From the NCBI GenBank assembly GCA_045638525.1, contig JAZUBQ010000012.1, positions 62,001-126,000 of the forward strand: a stretch of DNA of 64,000 nt. Reading direction: 5' to 3'. The position numbers and the translations under genes are program-made. Origin of the DNA: SIG452 sp045638525 (GTDB lineage: Bacteria > Bacillota > Clostridia > UMGS1840). Under the pieces are notes generated by a model. The model was not told the origin of the DNA, made no database searches, and saw only the letters and a list, made by a program, of their open reading frames with translations. Of the stretch, positions 16,569 through 24,770 are shown in pieces (the first letter of the stretch is position 1; every line of letters begins with the position of its first letter).

Positions 16569-18035
16569 TTAGAAATCTAATTTTAAAAATTCCTGATATG
16601 CTTTATCCCAAGCCTCGGTATCCTGAGGTTTATAGGTAGTAGTGGTTTCAGAATTTTTAATAATCTGACGGGCAGATTTTAAGTCTTTGATGTCGCCACA
16701 AGCAATCAGCTGAGCTGCAACATTTCCTAAAGCTGTCGCTTCAATGGGACCTGCAACAACATCAACACCGCAGGAGTTTGCGGTCATCTGACAGAGCAGA
16801 TTATCTTTGGTACCACCGCCAACGATATGAATCACTTCATATTTTTTGCCGGTTACATCCTGAATGTTTTCGAAAGCGTAGCGATATTTTAATGCTAAGC
16901 TTTCATAAATACAACGCATTACTTCCCCACGGCTTTCGGGAATTTTTTGGTTGGTTTCTTTGCAGTAATCTTTAATATACTGAGGCAGATTACCGGGTTT
17001 TCCGAATTTTGGATAATCAGAATCAATAAAGCATTGGAATGCATCCTCAGCCAACGCTTCTTTTTCCAAATCGCCATAAGTTACAGCAAAACCTTCACGA
17101 ATCCACTGACGTCTGGATTCCTGAATCAACCACAGACCCATAATATTTTTTAAGAAACGGATGGTATCGTCATAACCACCTTCGTTGGTCAGATTATATG
17201 CCTGAGATTTTTCGTTGATATAGGGTTGTTTTGCTTCGGTACCGAATAAAGACCATGTACCACAGCTGATATAAATGAAATCTTCTTTTTCAGAAGGAAC
17301 AGCCATAACTGCAGAAGCAGTATCGTGAGAACCTACAGCGCAAACAGGAACGGAAGGAACGCCCAATTCGTCACAAATTTCTTTGGAAAGCATACCTTTT
17401 TGGGTACCCGGTTTTACGATTTTCGGGAATAAGCGTCTGGGAATACCTAATTTATCAATCAATTCGAAGTCCCATTCTCTGGTTTCGGCATTCACCAACT
17501 GTGTGGTGGAAGCGTGGGTATATTCCACGGTTTTTTCGCCGGTTAAGAAAAACGCCAACAAGTCCGGGAATAACAGGAAACATTCCGCACGGTCTAATAA
17601 ATCTTTTCTGTATTTCGCAAGATAAAACAACTGGAAAATGGTGTTAAACGCCATAAACTGGGTTCCGGTTTTTGCATAGATTTCTTCCTTGGGGATAATC
17701 TCAAACACTTCTTCCATAATAGTATCGGTTCTGGAATCACGATAGTGAACGGGATTTTCCAAAAGTCTTCCGTCTTTATCAATCAAACCGAAGTCAACTC
17801 CCCAGGTATCAATCCCGATACTGTCAAAACCACCGTTATGATGTGCAGCCAAAATTCCCTGCTTGATTTCAAAAAATAAACGCAGAACGTCCCAATATAA
17901 AGTTCCGTTCACATACACAGGATCATTGGGAAAACGGTGTACTTCTTTTAAAGAAATTTTATTGTCGTCATAACTACCGATAATGGCTCTTCCGCTGGAA
18001 GCACCAAAGTCAAATGCCAATACATTTTTGCTCAT
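16569..18035 (-). CDS. rhaB: L-rhamnulokinase
   Basis: Phosphorylates L-rhamnulose at C1, making the substrate for the aldolase at the other end of this locus. 488 residues, typical for the FGGY kinase RhaB: start motif VLAFDFGASSGRAIIG, substrate region IGIDTWGVDFGLID, catalytic Asp in that segment, ATPase motif YISCGTWSLFG and VIHIVGGGTKDNLLCQMTA. It is the last gene, after deoR, and separated from the shell operon by a hairpin. RhaB enzymes can also act on L-fuculose weakly, so fucose use is not excluded. Confidence 0.95.
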   Translation of the reverse strand: MSKNVLAFDFGASSGRAIIGSYDDNKISLKEVHRFPNDPVYVNGTLYWDVLRLFFEIKQGILAAHHNGGFDSIGIDTWGVDFGLIDKDGRLLENPVHYRDSRTDTIMEEVFEIIPKEEIYAKTGTQFMAFNTIFQLFYLAKYRKDLLDRAECFLLFPDLLAFFLTGEKTVEYTHASTTQLVNAETREWDFELIDKLGIPRRLFPKIVKPGTQKGMLSKEICDELGVPSVPVCAVGSHDTASAVMAVPSEKEDFIYISCGTWSLFGTEAKQPYINEKSQAYNLTNEGGYDDTIRFLKNIMGLWLIQESRRQWIREGFAVTYGDLEKEALAEDAFQCFIDSDYPKFGKPGNLPQYIKDYCKETNQKIPESRGEVMRCIYESLALKYRYAFENIQDVTGKKYEVIHIVGGGTKDNLLCQMTANSCGVDVVAGPIEATALGNVAAQLIACGDIKDLKSARQIIKNSETTTTYKPQDTEAWDKAYQEFLKLDF

Positions 18036-18069
18036 AGCTGTTCTCTCCTTATTTTTGCTGTTTTTTCTA

Positions 18070-18828
18070 TCATTCTACAGTTACTTTATACTTTTTAAAT
18101 ACTTTTTTCCACTCATCGGATAATTCCTCATCAGTAAAGAGCATATCAATTTCTGAAAAGTTACTGAGTTTGATGAAGCCGACTTTTTCAAATTTGGATT
18201 TATCCAGAAGTAAAAATTTATTCATTGCGTTATTGAGCATCGCACGTTTGATTTGAAATTCCACATCATTGGATTCCAAAACGCCCTGCTCCATCGTCAT
18301 CCCTTTACTGCTGAAAAACATTTTGTTGGCACAAAAGTTTTTGTTGATATTATCAACTGCAACCTCTCCAACAAAAGATTGGTTATTGACATCCAAAACG
18401 CCTCCGGTGGAAATCACCTTCAGTTTATCACAGTTGGAAAGTTCTTCTAAAATTTGAAGATTGTTGGTGATAACTGTAACATTCTTCATATCTTTTAATT
18501 GTTTTGCTAAGTAATAGGACGTGGTGGAACCATCCAGAAATATGGTATCCCCCGACCGAATATAGGTAACTGCTTTCTTAGCGATTGCAATTTTCCCTTC
18601 AATATTAAGTCCGCGCCGTTTTTCCAAAGATAAATCCAATGTAGCTTCTTCAAACGGTACTGCACCACCGTGAGTACGGGTCAGTTGTTCCATTTGCTCT
18701 AATTTTTCCAGGTCCCGTCGGATGGTTTCCACGGTAACCTCTAAATCACGAGCCAAATCATTTACCAAAACGCTTCCGTTTTGGTTGAGTAATTCCAGGA
18801 TGCGTTTTCTTCGTTCTAATGCAAACAA
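18070..18828 (-). CDS. DeoR-family transcriptional regulator
   Basis: 252 residues: N-terminal winged HTH (VNDLARDLEVTVETIRRDLEKLEQM) and DeoR sensor domain with the phosphosugar-binding pattern FLDGSTTSYYLAKQL ... VITNNLQILEEL ... STGG. Likely senses a sugar phosphate made in this pathway and represses the locus. The start codon is TTG at 18828 (MFALERRKRILELL) with GGAGGTG about seven bases upstream. Direct GACAAAAACAAAAA repeats at the operon promoter (about 32,983-33,026) are candidate operators. Confidence 0.93.
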   Translation of the reverse strand: MFALERRKRILELLNQNGSVLVNDLARDLEVTVETIRRDLEKLEQMEQLTRTHGGAVPFEEATLDLSLEKRRGLNIEGKIAIAKKAVTYIRSGDTIFLDGSTTSYYLAKQLKDMKNVTVITNNLQILEELSNCDKLKVISTGGVLDVNNQSFVGEVAVDNINKNFCANKMFFSSKGMTMEQGVLESNDVEFQIKRAMLNNAMNKFLLLDKSKFEKVGFIKLSNFSEIDMLFTDEELSDEWKKVFKKYKVTVE

Positions 18829-18869
18829 AAAACGAACACCTCCATATCGTTCAAATAGTGAAATAAAAC

Positions 18870-18915
18870 GAAATAGGCTTTAAAGTGGAACAATCATTTT
18901 AAAGCCTAATTTCAA
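18870..18915 (-). terminator. hairpin separating the shell operon from deoR-rhaB
   Basis: GAAATAGGCTTTAAA pairs with TTTAAAGCCTAATTTC around a short loop; on the minus strand it is followed by a T-rich stretch (TTTCGTTTTATTTC). It could partly terminate the operon after the PduT-like gene and lower deoR-rhaB expression. Confidence 0.6.
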
Positions 18916-18922
18916 AAAAATC

Positions 18923-19471
18923 TTATTGTAAATATTGCCACAAATCTTCGTGGGGAGACGCAATAATTGCTGTATCATTTAATACACCGTTATCAATGGC
19001 ATACTTTGCACCCGCTTCTACCCCCTCGGTCACAGCCGAAACAGTACCGGATAATGCAACATAAGATTTACCGCCCATACCACGGGCAATGCGAAGTTCA
19101 CAAACTTCTACTGCTGCTGCTTTTAACGCCGCATCAGCACACAAAATGCAAGAAGCAATGGAAAAAGTTTCAATAATTCCAAGTGCTCCGCCGGTTTCGC
19201 CGCCTGCTGCACCATTTAATGCATCAAACACACGAACATCAATGTTGCCGAATTCAGAAATATCCAGAATTTTATCAGCAAAATTTGCCTCAGCGTATTC
19301 ACAGGCAACACGCACAGATGACACACTTCCGCCAAAAATCATCACAAATTTTCCGGGACAGATTGGCTGCGCCATCACCATACGAACTTGTGTTTTCTTT
19401 AAAATATTGTCACAAAGGAGATAACCTTTTGCAATGTTACTCACTTCGATAATTCCAATGGATATCATCAT
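18923..19471 (-). CDS. pduT: PduT-like BMC-T shell protein with Fe-S cysteine
   Basis: 182 residues made of two BMC domains in tandem (about 1-90 and 95-182), so it forms a trimer that is a pseudohexamer in the shell. In PduT a 4Fe-4S cluster sits on the three-fold axis, bound by Cys108 of each subunit; here Cys108 is present in ETFSIASC, with a further Cys at 111. Further family features are the IAKGYLLCD start and ARGMGGKSYV second pore loop. Next to PduS, its expected electron-transfer partner. Confidence 0.92.
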   Translation of the reverse strand: MMISIGIIEVSNIAKGYLLCDNILKKTQVRMVMAQPICPGKFVMIFGGSVSSVRVACEYAEANFADKILDISEFGNIDVRVFDALNGAAGGETGGALGIIETFSIASCILCADAALKAAAVEVCELRIARGMGGKSYVALSGTVSAVTEGVEAGAKYAIDNGVLNDTAIIASPHEDLWQYLQ

Positions 19472-19502
19472 TTGTTTCTACCGCCTTACTCTCTGAAACC
19501 CG

Positions 19503-20819
19503 TTAAGAAACGGTAATTGTAATGCTTGCTTCGGTCACTGCCGAAACAATGCCGTTCACAGAACTGTGAATATTGGCACCAAGAGCATTTTCCTTCGCTT
19601 TTATTATGAGCTGACCAACTGTTACCTTATCACCAACCTGCACAACGGCATCTCCCAAAGCACCAATGTGCTGCTTTAAGGGAATCATCACCTGAGCCGG
19701 ATCTGCAATGGTCACAAACTCATATTCATCCCGGTAATACTTACGAATGCCCAATCTGTTCACCAATCGTTTGGTGGGAACTCTGCGGTATACCCGTTCA
19801 GCAATGGGAGTGGATTTGTCAATTCTATTTGCTTTTACACCGTTTTTCAACAATTCGGCTTTCACTCTTGCAAACAATCGGTTGGGACTGATATTTTGTG
19901 GACAGGCAATGGTTTGACACACACCGCAATTAGAACAATAAAAAGCTCCTAAGAAGGTTTTTGTGTCCATTGCTTTCGCCGATAATCTCTGTACAATCTT
20001 ATGAGGTTCAATGGGATATCCCATCAAATATCTAGGACACATATCGGTACACATTCTGCAACCGCAACAATTCCCGGAAGAACGATGGAGTGCATCGGCT
20101 AAACTTCTGGTTTTCAAGCGGATACAAAGTGTATGATCTTCGATAATTAAAAGACTCTTGGTTGTTTTGGTAACAACTGCTGTATTGGGGTTAATGATGT
20201 TTCCCATCATCGGACCGCCATCTAACACTGTGCAATCAGCCGGAACCTCAATCTTCAAACTTTTAAAAATGTGAGAAACCGGTGTTCCCACAGGAACCTT
20301 TAACACATAAGTTTTTTTCGTATTGCCGCCTACCGTTATAAATTTATGAGTAACTGCTTTCTCTTCCAACGCATTGGAAATATTATAAAGCGTTTCCACA
20401 TTCATAACCACAACTCCAACCGATATGGGGAGCTGTCCGGCAGGAACAGTTTTTCCTAAGGTTTCTAAAATCAAAACCACTTCGTCACCGGAAGGATAAA
20501 TATCACCGGTAAAACGATAGGAAATCTTACCACGGGTGACTTCTTCTGTCATCCCTAAAAGTTCTGCGGTGTGCTTCTTAATACCAATCACACCGTTTTT
20601 GGCACCTGTTTTTTCAATTAAGGTTTCCAGAGCAGATTCCAGACGTTCCTTTTGTTTTTGCAACAAATAAAAGTCAGTTTTTAAAAGTGGCTCACATTCT
20701 GTCCCATTAATTAAAATGGTTTCAATGTTGTCACCCAATTTCACCTGAGTGGGAAATCCCGCTCCACCGGCACCGACTACACCGGCTTTTTGTATCAATT
20801 CTTTTATGGTTTGCATCAT
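19503..20819 (-). CDS. pduS: PduS cobalamin reductase / RnfC-like Fe-S flavoprotein
   Basis: Redox protein of propanediol microcompartments; PduS reduces cobalamin for PduO and probably exchanges electrons with the cluster in PduT. 439 residues with an RnfC-like N-terminal FMN/NADH-binding part (AGVVGAGGAGFPTQVKLG), two ferredoxin clusters (CCGCRMCTDMCPRYLMG and CSNCGVCQTIACPQ) and a C-terminal barrel-sandwich domain (VQVGDKVTVGQLI). I place the start at the ATG at 20819, which has AGGA eight bases upstream, in place of an in-frame TTG at 20822. Confidence 0.93.
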   Translation of the reverse strand: MMQTIKELIQKAGVVGAGGAGFPTQVKLGDNIETILINGTECEPLLKTDFYLLQKQKERLESALETLIEKTGAKNGVIGIKKHTAELLGMTEEVTRGKISYRFTGDIYPSGDEVVLILETLGKTVPAGQLPISVGVVVMNVETLYNISNALEEKAVTHKFITVGGNTKKTYVLKVPVGTPVSHIFKSLKIEVPADCTVLDGGPMMGNIINPNTAVVTKTTKSLLIIEDHTLCIRLKTRSLADALHRSSGNCCGCRMCTDMCPRYLMGYPIEPHKIVQRLSAKAMDTKTFLGAFYCSNCGVCQTIACPQNISPNRLFARVKAELLKNGVKANRIDKSTPIAERVYRRVPTKRLVNRLGIRKYYRDEYEFVTIADPAQVMIPLKQHIGALGDAVVQVGDKVTVGQLIIKAKENALGANIHSSVNGIVSAVTEASITITVS

Positions 20820-20868
20820 CAATTCAATTCCTTCTATAAAGCGACCAAACTCACTTTTTTAAAACGAA

Positions 20869-21126
20869 TTACAAATTATAGTTCGATTGATCAACAATTC
20901 CCACGATAACTGCATCAATGGGAGTTTTTTCGTTCTGACAAGCAAATCTGGCACTGTCACCCAAAGTAACTAAAACAACATCACCAACACCGGCACCTAA
21001 GCTATCCATAGCAACAACGAAATCGTCTTTTCCTTTTCCGATGTTAACCACCATTAGTTTAAACCCGGTGAGACTGTCTAACTTGCGAGTGGAGAAAATA
21101 GAACCTGTAACTTTTCCTACTACCAT
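20869..21126 (-). CDS. pduN: EutN/CcmL-family BMC vertex protein (BMC-P)
   Basis: Forms pentamers that close the corners of the shell. 85 residues, typical length; family motifs VVGKVTGSIFSTRKLDSLTG, AMDSLGAGVGDVVLVTLGDSAR and DAVIVGIVD are clear. The only BMC-P gene in the locus. Confidence 0.95.
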   Translation of the reverse strand: MVVGKVTGSIFSTRKLDSLTGFKLMVVNIGKGKDDFVVAMDSLGAGVGDVVLVTLGDSARFACQNEKTPIDAVIVGIVDQSNYNL

Positions 21127-21174
21127 AACAATACATTCCCTTTTCTTTTTCTATTTCTAATCTTAACTTCTCAA

Positions 21175-21837
21175 TTATTTTGAAATAATTCGTACGTTAT
21201 CTCCGTTTTTCAAGCCTGCAGAGTTTGCATCATCCGTATCGATATGCATTTCGGTGTTAAAATCATCGCGAACTCTGACCTGTACATCAAAAAATCTGGT
21301 GGGTTTTACACCGTCAATTTCCACATCCACCAATGAATTATCACTAACGCCAAACTGACGTGCGGTATCAGGTGTCATATGAATGTGACGGTTGGCGATA
21401 ATTACGCCTTCATCCAAGTAGATGGCTCCCTTCGGCCCTACCACAACCAAACGTTCAGACCCTTTGATTTCGCCGGAAGGACGAACCGGAGGACTAACCT
21501 TTAATACAAATGTGTCGGTTCTGGAAATTTCAACCTGAGTGTTTTTTCTGACAGGCCCCAACACACGAACATTCTCAATGGATTTTAAAGATTTACCAAC
21601 CAAAGTAACAACCTCTTTTGCGGCAAATTCTTTTCCCATCAAAGGCTTTAACATGGTTAATTCATAGCCTTTGCCGAAGAGTTTTTCCAAATCTTCCTGC
21701 GATAAATGAATATGACGCTGAGACACACCAACTTTAATGGCAGAATCATCCTTTTGTTCTTCAGCGGATTTATTCTCATTCTGGCACATTGCCAAAACCT
21801 GTTTCACAACTTCACTAACAATTTTTTCTCTATCCAT
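21175..21837 (-). CDS. pduL: phosphate propanoyltransferase PduL
   Basis: Converts propionyl-CoA to propionyl-phosphate, recycling CoA inside the compartment. 220 residues with the two PduL zinc sites VSQRHIHLSQEDL and IIANRHIHMTPDTARQFG. The N-terminal helix MDREKIVSEVVKQVLAM, followed by a low-complexity linker, is a typical encapsulation peptide. Start is the ATG at 21837, ten bases after AGGA; an in-frame GTG at 21846 is less likely. No propionate kinase (PduW) gene is in the window, so ATP formation must use an enzyme encoded elsewhere. Confidence 0.95.
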   Translation of the reverse strand: MDREKIVSEVVKQVLAMCQNENKSAEEQKDDSAIKVGVSQRHIHLSQEDLEKLFGKGYELTMLKPLMGKEFAAKEVVTLVGKSLKSIENVRVLGPVRKNTQVEISRTDTFVLKVSPPVRPSGEIKGSERLVVVGPKGAIYLDEGVIIANRHIHMTPDTARQFGVSDNSLVDVEIDGVKPTRFFDVQVRVRDDFNTEMHIDTDDANSAGLKNGDNVRIISK

Positions 21838-21952
21838 AAAATTCACATCCTATCTGCTCTAAAAAAACTGTGATCAGTGCATTCTTTTATATTCAAGGGA
21901 CAATCCAAAAGAACAAACTAATCATTTTATATTTTTGTTATATTTTCGCATT

Positions 21953-21981
21953 GCGGCACACGGGTTACGCCCGTGTACCGC
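21953..21981. other. strong hairpin between the BMC-H gene and pduL
   Basis: GCGGCACACGGG pairs with CCCGTGTACCGC around TTACG, with one mismatch, in a 168-base gap that otherwise shows nothing. GC content is far above the surroundings. No T run follows on the minus strand, so an mRNA stabiliser, processing site or REP-like repeat is more likely than a terminator. Confidence 0.6.
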
Positions 21982-22005
21982 CTGCGTTAGTTTTTAATCA
22001 TGCAA

Positions 22006-22284
22006 TTATTTAATCTGGGGCAGAATTTTTTCTACATCACCGTGCGGTCTCGGAATAACGTGAACAGCAACGATTTCGCCCAGTCTTGCAGCAGCTTCAG
22101 CACCTGCTTCAGTAGCAGATTTAACTGCACCAACATCGCCTCTAACCATAACACTTACTAAACCGGAACCGATTTTTTCAGTACCGATTAAAGAAACGTT
22201 AGCTGCTTTTACCATTGCATCAGCTGCTTCGATTGCAGCTACTAAACCTCTGGTTTCAACCATTCCTAATGCTTCAAAGTTCAT
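22006..22284 (-). CDS. BMC-H shell protein (PduA/PduJ type), copy 1
   Basis: 92-residue single BMC domain that forms hexameric shell tiles. Family features: ALGMVETRGLVAAIEAADAMVKAANV, pore loop EKIGSGLVSV, and HVIPRPHGDVEKILP. Start at 22284 is fixed by GGAGG eight bases upstream; the frame is open to 22299. It differs from copy 2 (22691-22969) at only six of 92 residues. The KIGSGL pore resembles PduA, which admits propanediol. Confidence 0.95.
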   Translation of the reverse strand: MNFEALGMVETRGLVAAIEAADAMVKAANVSLIGTEKIGSGLVSVMVRGDVGAVKSATEAGAEAAARLGEIVAVHVIPRPHGDVEKILPQIK

Positions 22285-22331
22285 TACGAATACCTCCATA
22301 ATTTATGTTTTTGTTTTTTCAAAAATTGGAT

Positions 22332-22604
22332 TTAGAAATCTGTGAAAAACTTGATAACCTCATCGTGAGGTCTTGCAATTACTTCACAACATTTCACATT
22401 TCCGATACGGGCGGCAGCCGTCCGACCGGCTTCCACTGCAGAAGTTACAGCGGAAACAGTTCCTGCTACAACCATTGTCACCAATCGACCACCCAGTCTG
22501 CGTTCAATATGAACCAATCTCACATTGGCAGCCTTGAGCATGGCATCTAACCCTTCGATGGCGGCGGTCAAAGCCTGAACTTCCAATAAACCTACTGCTT
22601 CCAT
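22332..22604 (-). CDS. BMC-H shell protein, divergent paralogue
   Basis: 90-residue single BMC domain (AVGLLEVQALTAAIEGLDAMLKAANV ... VIARPHDEVIKFF). The pore loop is IERRLGGRLVTM, with extra Arg residues in place of the KIGSGL loop of its neighbours, so it should have a different pore charge and perhaps different cargo. Strong AAAGGAG ribosome binding site. Lies between two near-identical PduA-like genes. Confidence 0.93.
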   Translation of the reverse strand: MEAVGLLEVQALTAAIEGLDAMLKAANVRLVHIERRLGGRLVTMVVAGTVSAVTSAVEAGRTAAARIGNVKCCEVIARPHDEVIKFFTDF

Positions 22605-22635
22605 GTTTTCGTTCTCCTTTCACTACGGGAATAAT

Positions 22636-22659
22636 CTCTCACTCCAAACGGAGCGAGAG
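22636..22659. other. hairpin between two BMC-H genes
   Basis: CTCTCACTCC / GGAGCGAGAG with a short AAAC-type loop and one mismatch, lying in the 86-base gap between shell genes. No T run; a possible processing or stability element. Confidence 0.5.
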
Positions 22660-22690
22660 ACATCCGTTCGATAGAGTCAAGGATGAAATC

Positions 22691-22969
22691 TTACTTAATT
22701 GCAGGTAAGATTTTTTCCACATCGCCGTGGGGTCTGGGAATAACGTGTACAGCAACGATTTCGCCTAATCTTGCAGCAGCCTGAGAACCAGCTTCGGTAG
22801 CAGCTTTCACCGCACCAACGTCGCCTCTAACCATAACACTTACTAAACCGGAACCGATTTTTTCGGTACCAACTAAAGTAACGTTTGCTGCTTTTACCAT
22901 TGCATCAGCTGCTTCGATTGCAGCTACTAAACCTCTGGTTTCAACCATTCCTAATGCTTCAAAATTCAT
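22691..22969 (-). CDS. BMC-H shell protein (PduA/PduJ type), copy 2
   Basis: 92 residues, 86 of them identical to the copy at 22006-22284 by direct comparison. Same pore loop EKIGSGL. AGGAGG ribosome binding site a few bases before the ATG. The strong identity suggests a recent duplication or gene conversion; in Salmonella the paired PduA and PduJ are similarly close and partly redundant. Confidence 0.95.
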   Translation of the reverse strand: MNFEALGMVETRGLVAAIEAADAMVKAANVTLVGTEKIGSGLVSVMVRGDVGAVKAATEAGSQAAARLGEIVAVHVIPRPHGDVEKILPAIK

Positions 22970-23020
22970 TTTTAAATCCTCCTGGCCTTTGGCCTATATT
23001 ATAATTTTTATTAACAAATG

Positions 23021-23473
23021 TTATTCCCCGATTTTCTGCTGGTCGGGATTGTTGGATGCATCCTTAGGTTTTCTGCCCCGTTTTTTGGGAGCTTCCACTG
23101 CAGACTCATCCACTGTTTTTACCTCTGCGGGTACTTCTGTTTGAACGGATTTTTTTCCGATTGGCTCATTCCCTACCTTACAGAGATGTGCTAATTTTTC
23201 AATGTCCGGTCCGGGACGAGATATGATATGCGAAACAATGTACAGTCCTCTCTGTTCTGCTTCTGCTCTTGCAGCAGCAACTCCCGCAGTGACTGCCGAA
23301 ACAGAACCTTCCATTTTCACAATCATTACCAAGGGAACTTCCGCACTATCGCCGTTGGCAGGTTTTGTGGTATCCAGCGCAATAATGTTAACTGCTGCTG
23401 CTTTTGCTGCAGCATCGGCACACACTATCGCAGTTGTGAATCCGTAAACCTCAACCATTCCCAATGCATTCAT
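23021..23473 (-). CDS. BMC-H shell protein with basic C-terminal tail (AT-hook-like)
   Basis: 150 residues: one BMC domain (1-95, MNALGMVEVYGFTTAIVCADAAAKAAAV) and a 55-residue hydrophilic tail. The pore region (about 34-47) is enlarged and replaced by a TTKPANGDSAEVP segment. The tail ends in PKKRGRKPKD (130-138), which matches the RGR-K core pattern of AT-hook DNA-binding motifs. Extended BMC-H proteins are known (PduK with a cluster-type tail, EutK with a nucleic-acid-binding-like domain), but this tail has no Cys motif and no folded domain that I can see. Function of the tail unknown. Confidence 0.9.
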   Translation of the reverse strand: MNALGMVEVYGFTTAIVCADAAAKAAAVNIIALDTTKPANGDSAEVPLVMIVKMEGSVSAVTAGVAAARAEAEQRGLYIVSHIISRPGPDIEKLAHLCKVGNEPIGKKSVQTEVPAEVKTVDESAVEAPKKRGRKPKDASNNPDQQKIGE

Positions 23474-23506
23474 TGTAAATCCTCCTTATGTTCAGATTCA
23501 CTCTGA

Positions 23507-24730
23507 TTATTCATTGATGATGGCGATTTTTAAGCCTTCCATCTTCAAGTTGGTCTGATGAGCTTCATTGATCTGAGAAAGCGGATATTTATGAGTAATC
23601 AGCTTTTTAATCGGTAAGCCGATTCCCTGTGCTCTCTTTAAGAAATCGAAGGTGGTTGCATAATCACGTAAAGTGTATACCCAAGAACCAACCACGGTAA
23701 TTTCTTTTGCACAAATGTCAAAGTGGGGGTTGATGGTAGCGTCTCCACCGTTGATGAAGAAGCCTAATTCACAAAGTCCGCCACCTTTTCTGATAAATTT
23801 GTACACGTTAGCGTGTGCAATGGGAGAACCGGTACACTGGAACGCAAAGTCTGCATAATAGCCGCCAAATGCATCTTTAACAGCTTCTGCCAATGCTTCG
23901 GTACCTTTATAGTTTTTGAAGTTAACAGATTTGTCAGCACCCATTTCTTTTGCAAATGCCAATCTCTTATCTTCACCGTCAACCGCAACGATATTTTCAA
24001 TCCCCATAGTACGCAATACTGCGATGCAAAGTAAACCGATGGGACCGCATCCCTGAACAACCACACGGCTGTTGAATTTTAAGATACCAACAGTTTTTGC
24101 ACGTTCTACAGCGTGAATCAATACTGCCGCAGGTTCGATTAAGATTCTGCTTTCCAAATCTAACTCGCTTACGTTAAATACGGTAGAACCGCCTCTGATT
24201 ACCATATAATCAGCAAACCAGCCGTTTAAATGGATGTCATCATCGGGTAATAAACCATAAACGTCTGCACCGTCACCCACGTTCTGTTTGTTTAAGTCAA
24301 ACATGGTGATGTTGGGGTCATCTTTAAAAATCATACAGGTAACAACTTTGTCACCGATGTTTAAAGGTTTGCCTGCGCTGTCTTTTTTCACGTTTTTCCC
24401 CATTTTTACGATTTCACCGGTACCTTCGTGACCTAATACCACAGGAATTAAGCCGAAGGGGTCGCGTTTGAACTCGTGAGCATCGGTACCACAGATACCA
24501 CAGCCTTCTACTTTAACTAAGATATCGTCGTCACCAAGTTCAGGAATGGGAAACTCTTTGATATCATAATGCTCCAAAGAGGTGAGCATTGCGGCTTTTG
24601 CAGTTTTGGGAATGGGCCCTGCAGTTTTGCCACAGGAACAATTTCCGCCACAGCTGCAGTCAGAGCCGCCGCTTAAATTGGTTAAAACTTGTTTTACGAT
24701 TGATTCAATCGCTTTTTCGTTCATTTCCAT
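23507..24730 (-). CDS. zinc-dependent alcohol dehydrogenase with N-terminal encapsulation peptide and CxC motifs
   Basis: Probably reduces propionaldehyde to 1-propanol inside the compartment, regenerating NAD for PduP; it takes the place of the iron-type PduQ. 407 residues: N-terminal amphipathic helix EKAIESIVKQVLTNL, then Cys25, 27, 31 and 33 (SDCSCGGNCSCG), then a medium-chain dehydrogenase with catalytic-zinc motifs CGICGTDAHEF and GHEGTGEIV and Rossmann motif VVQGCGPIGLLCIAVL. The four-Cys structural zinc lobe is not evident. Start at 24730 has AGGG eight bases upstream. Sorbitol- or lactaldehyde-type substrates are possible alternatives. Confidence 0.9.
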   Translation of the reverse strand: MEMNEKAIESIVKQVLTNLSGGSDCSCGGNCSCGKTAGPIPKTAKAAMLTSLEHYDIKEFPIPELGDDDILVKVEGCGICGTDAHEFKRDPFGLIPVVLGHEGTGEIVKMGKNVKKDSAGKPLNIGDKVVTCMIFKDDPNITMFDLNKQNVGDGADVYGLLPDDDIHLNGWFADYMVIRGGSTVFNVSELDLESRILIEPAAVLIHAVERAKTVGILKFNSRVVVQGCGPIGLLCIAVLRTMGIENIVAVDGEDKRLAFAKEMGADKSVNFKNYKGTEALAEAVKDAFGGYYADFAFQCTGSPIAHANVYKFIRKGGGLCELGFFINGGDATINPHFDICAKEITVVGSWVYTLRDYATTFDFLKRAQGIGLPIKKLITHKYPLSQINEAHQTNLKMEGLKIAIINE

Positions 24731-24770
24731 TTAACGATCCCTCGTTTCTCTTATATAATAGATTTTTATA

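Noticed and set aside
22983..22993. Tiny GGCC-TTT-GGCC hairpin ahead of a BMC-H gene
   Set aside because: Only four pairs and no flanking support; too short to call.
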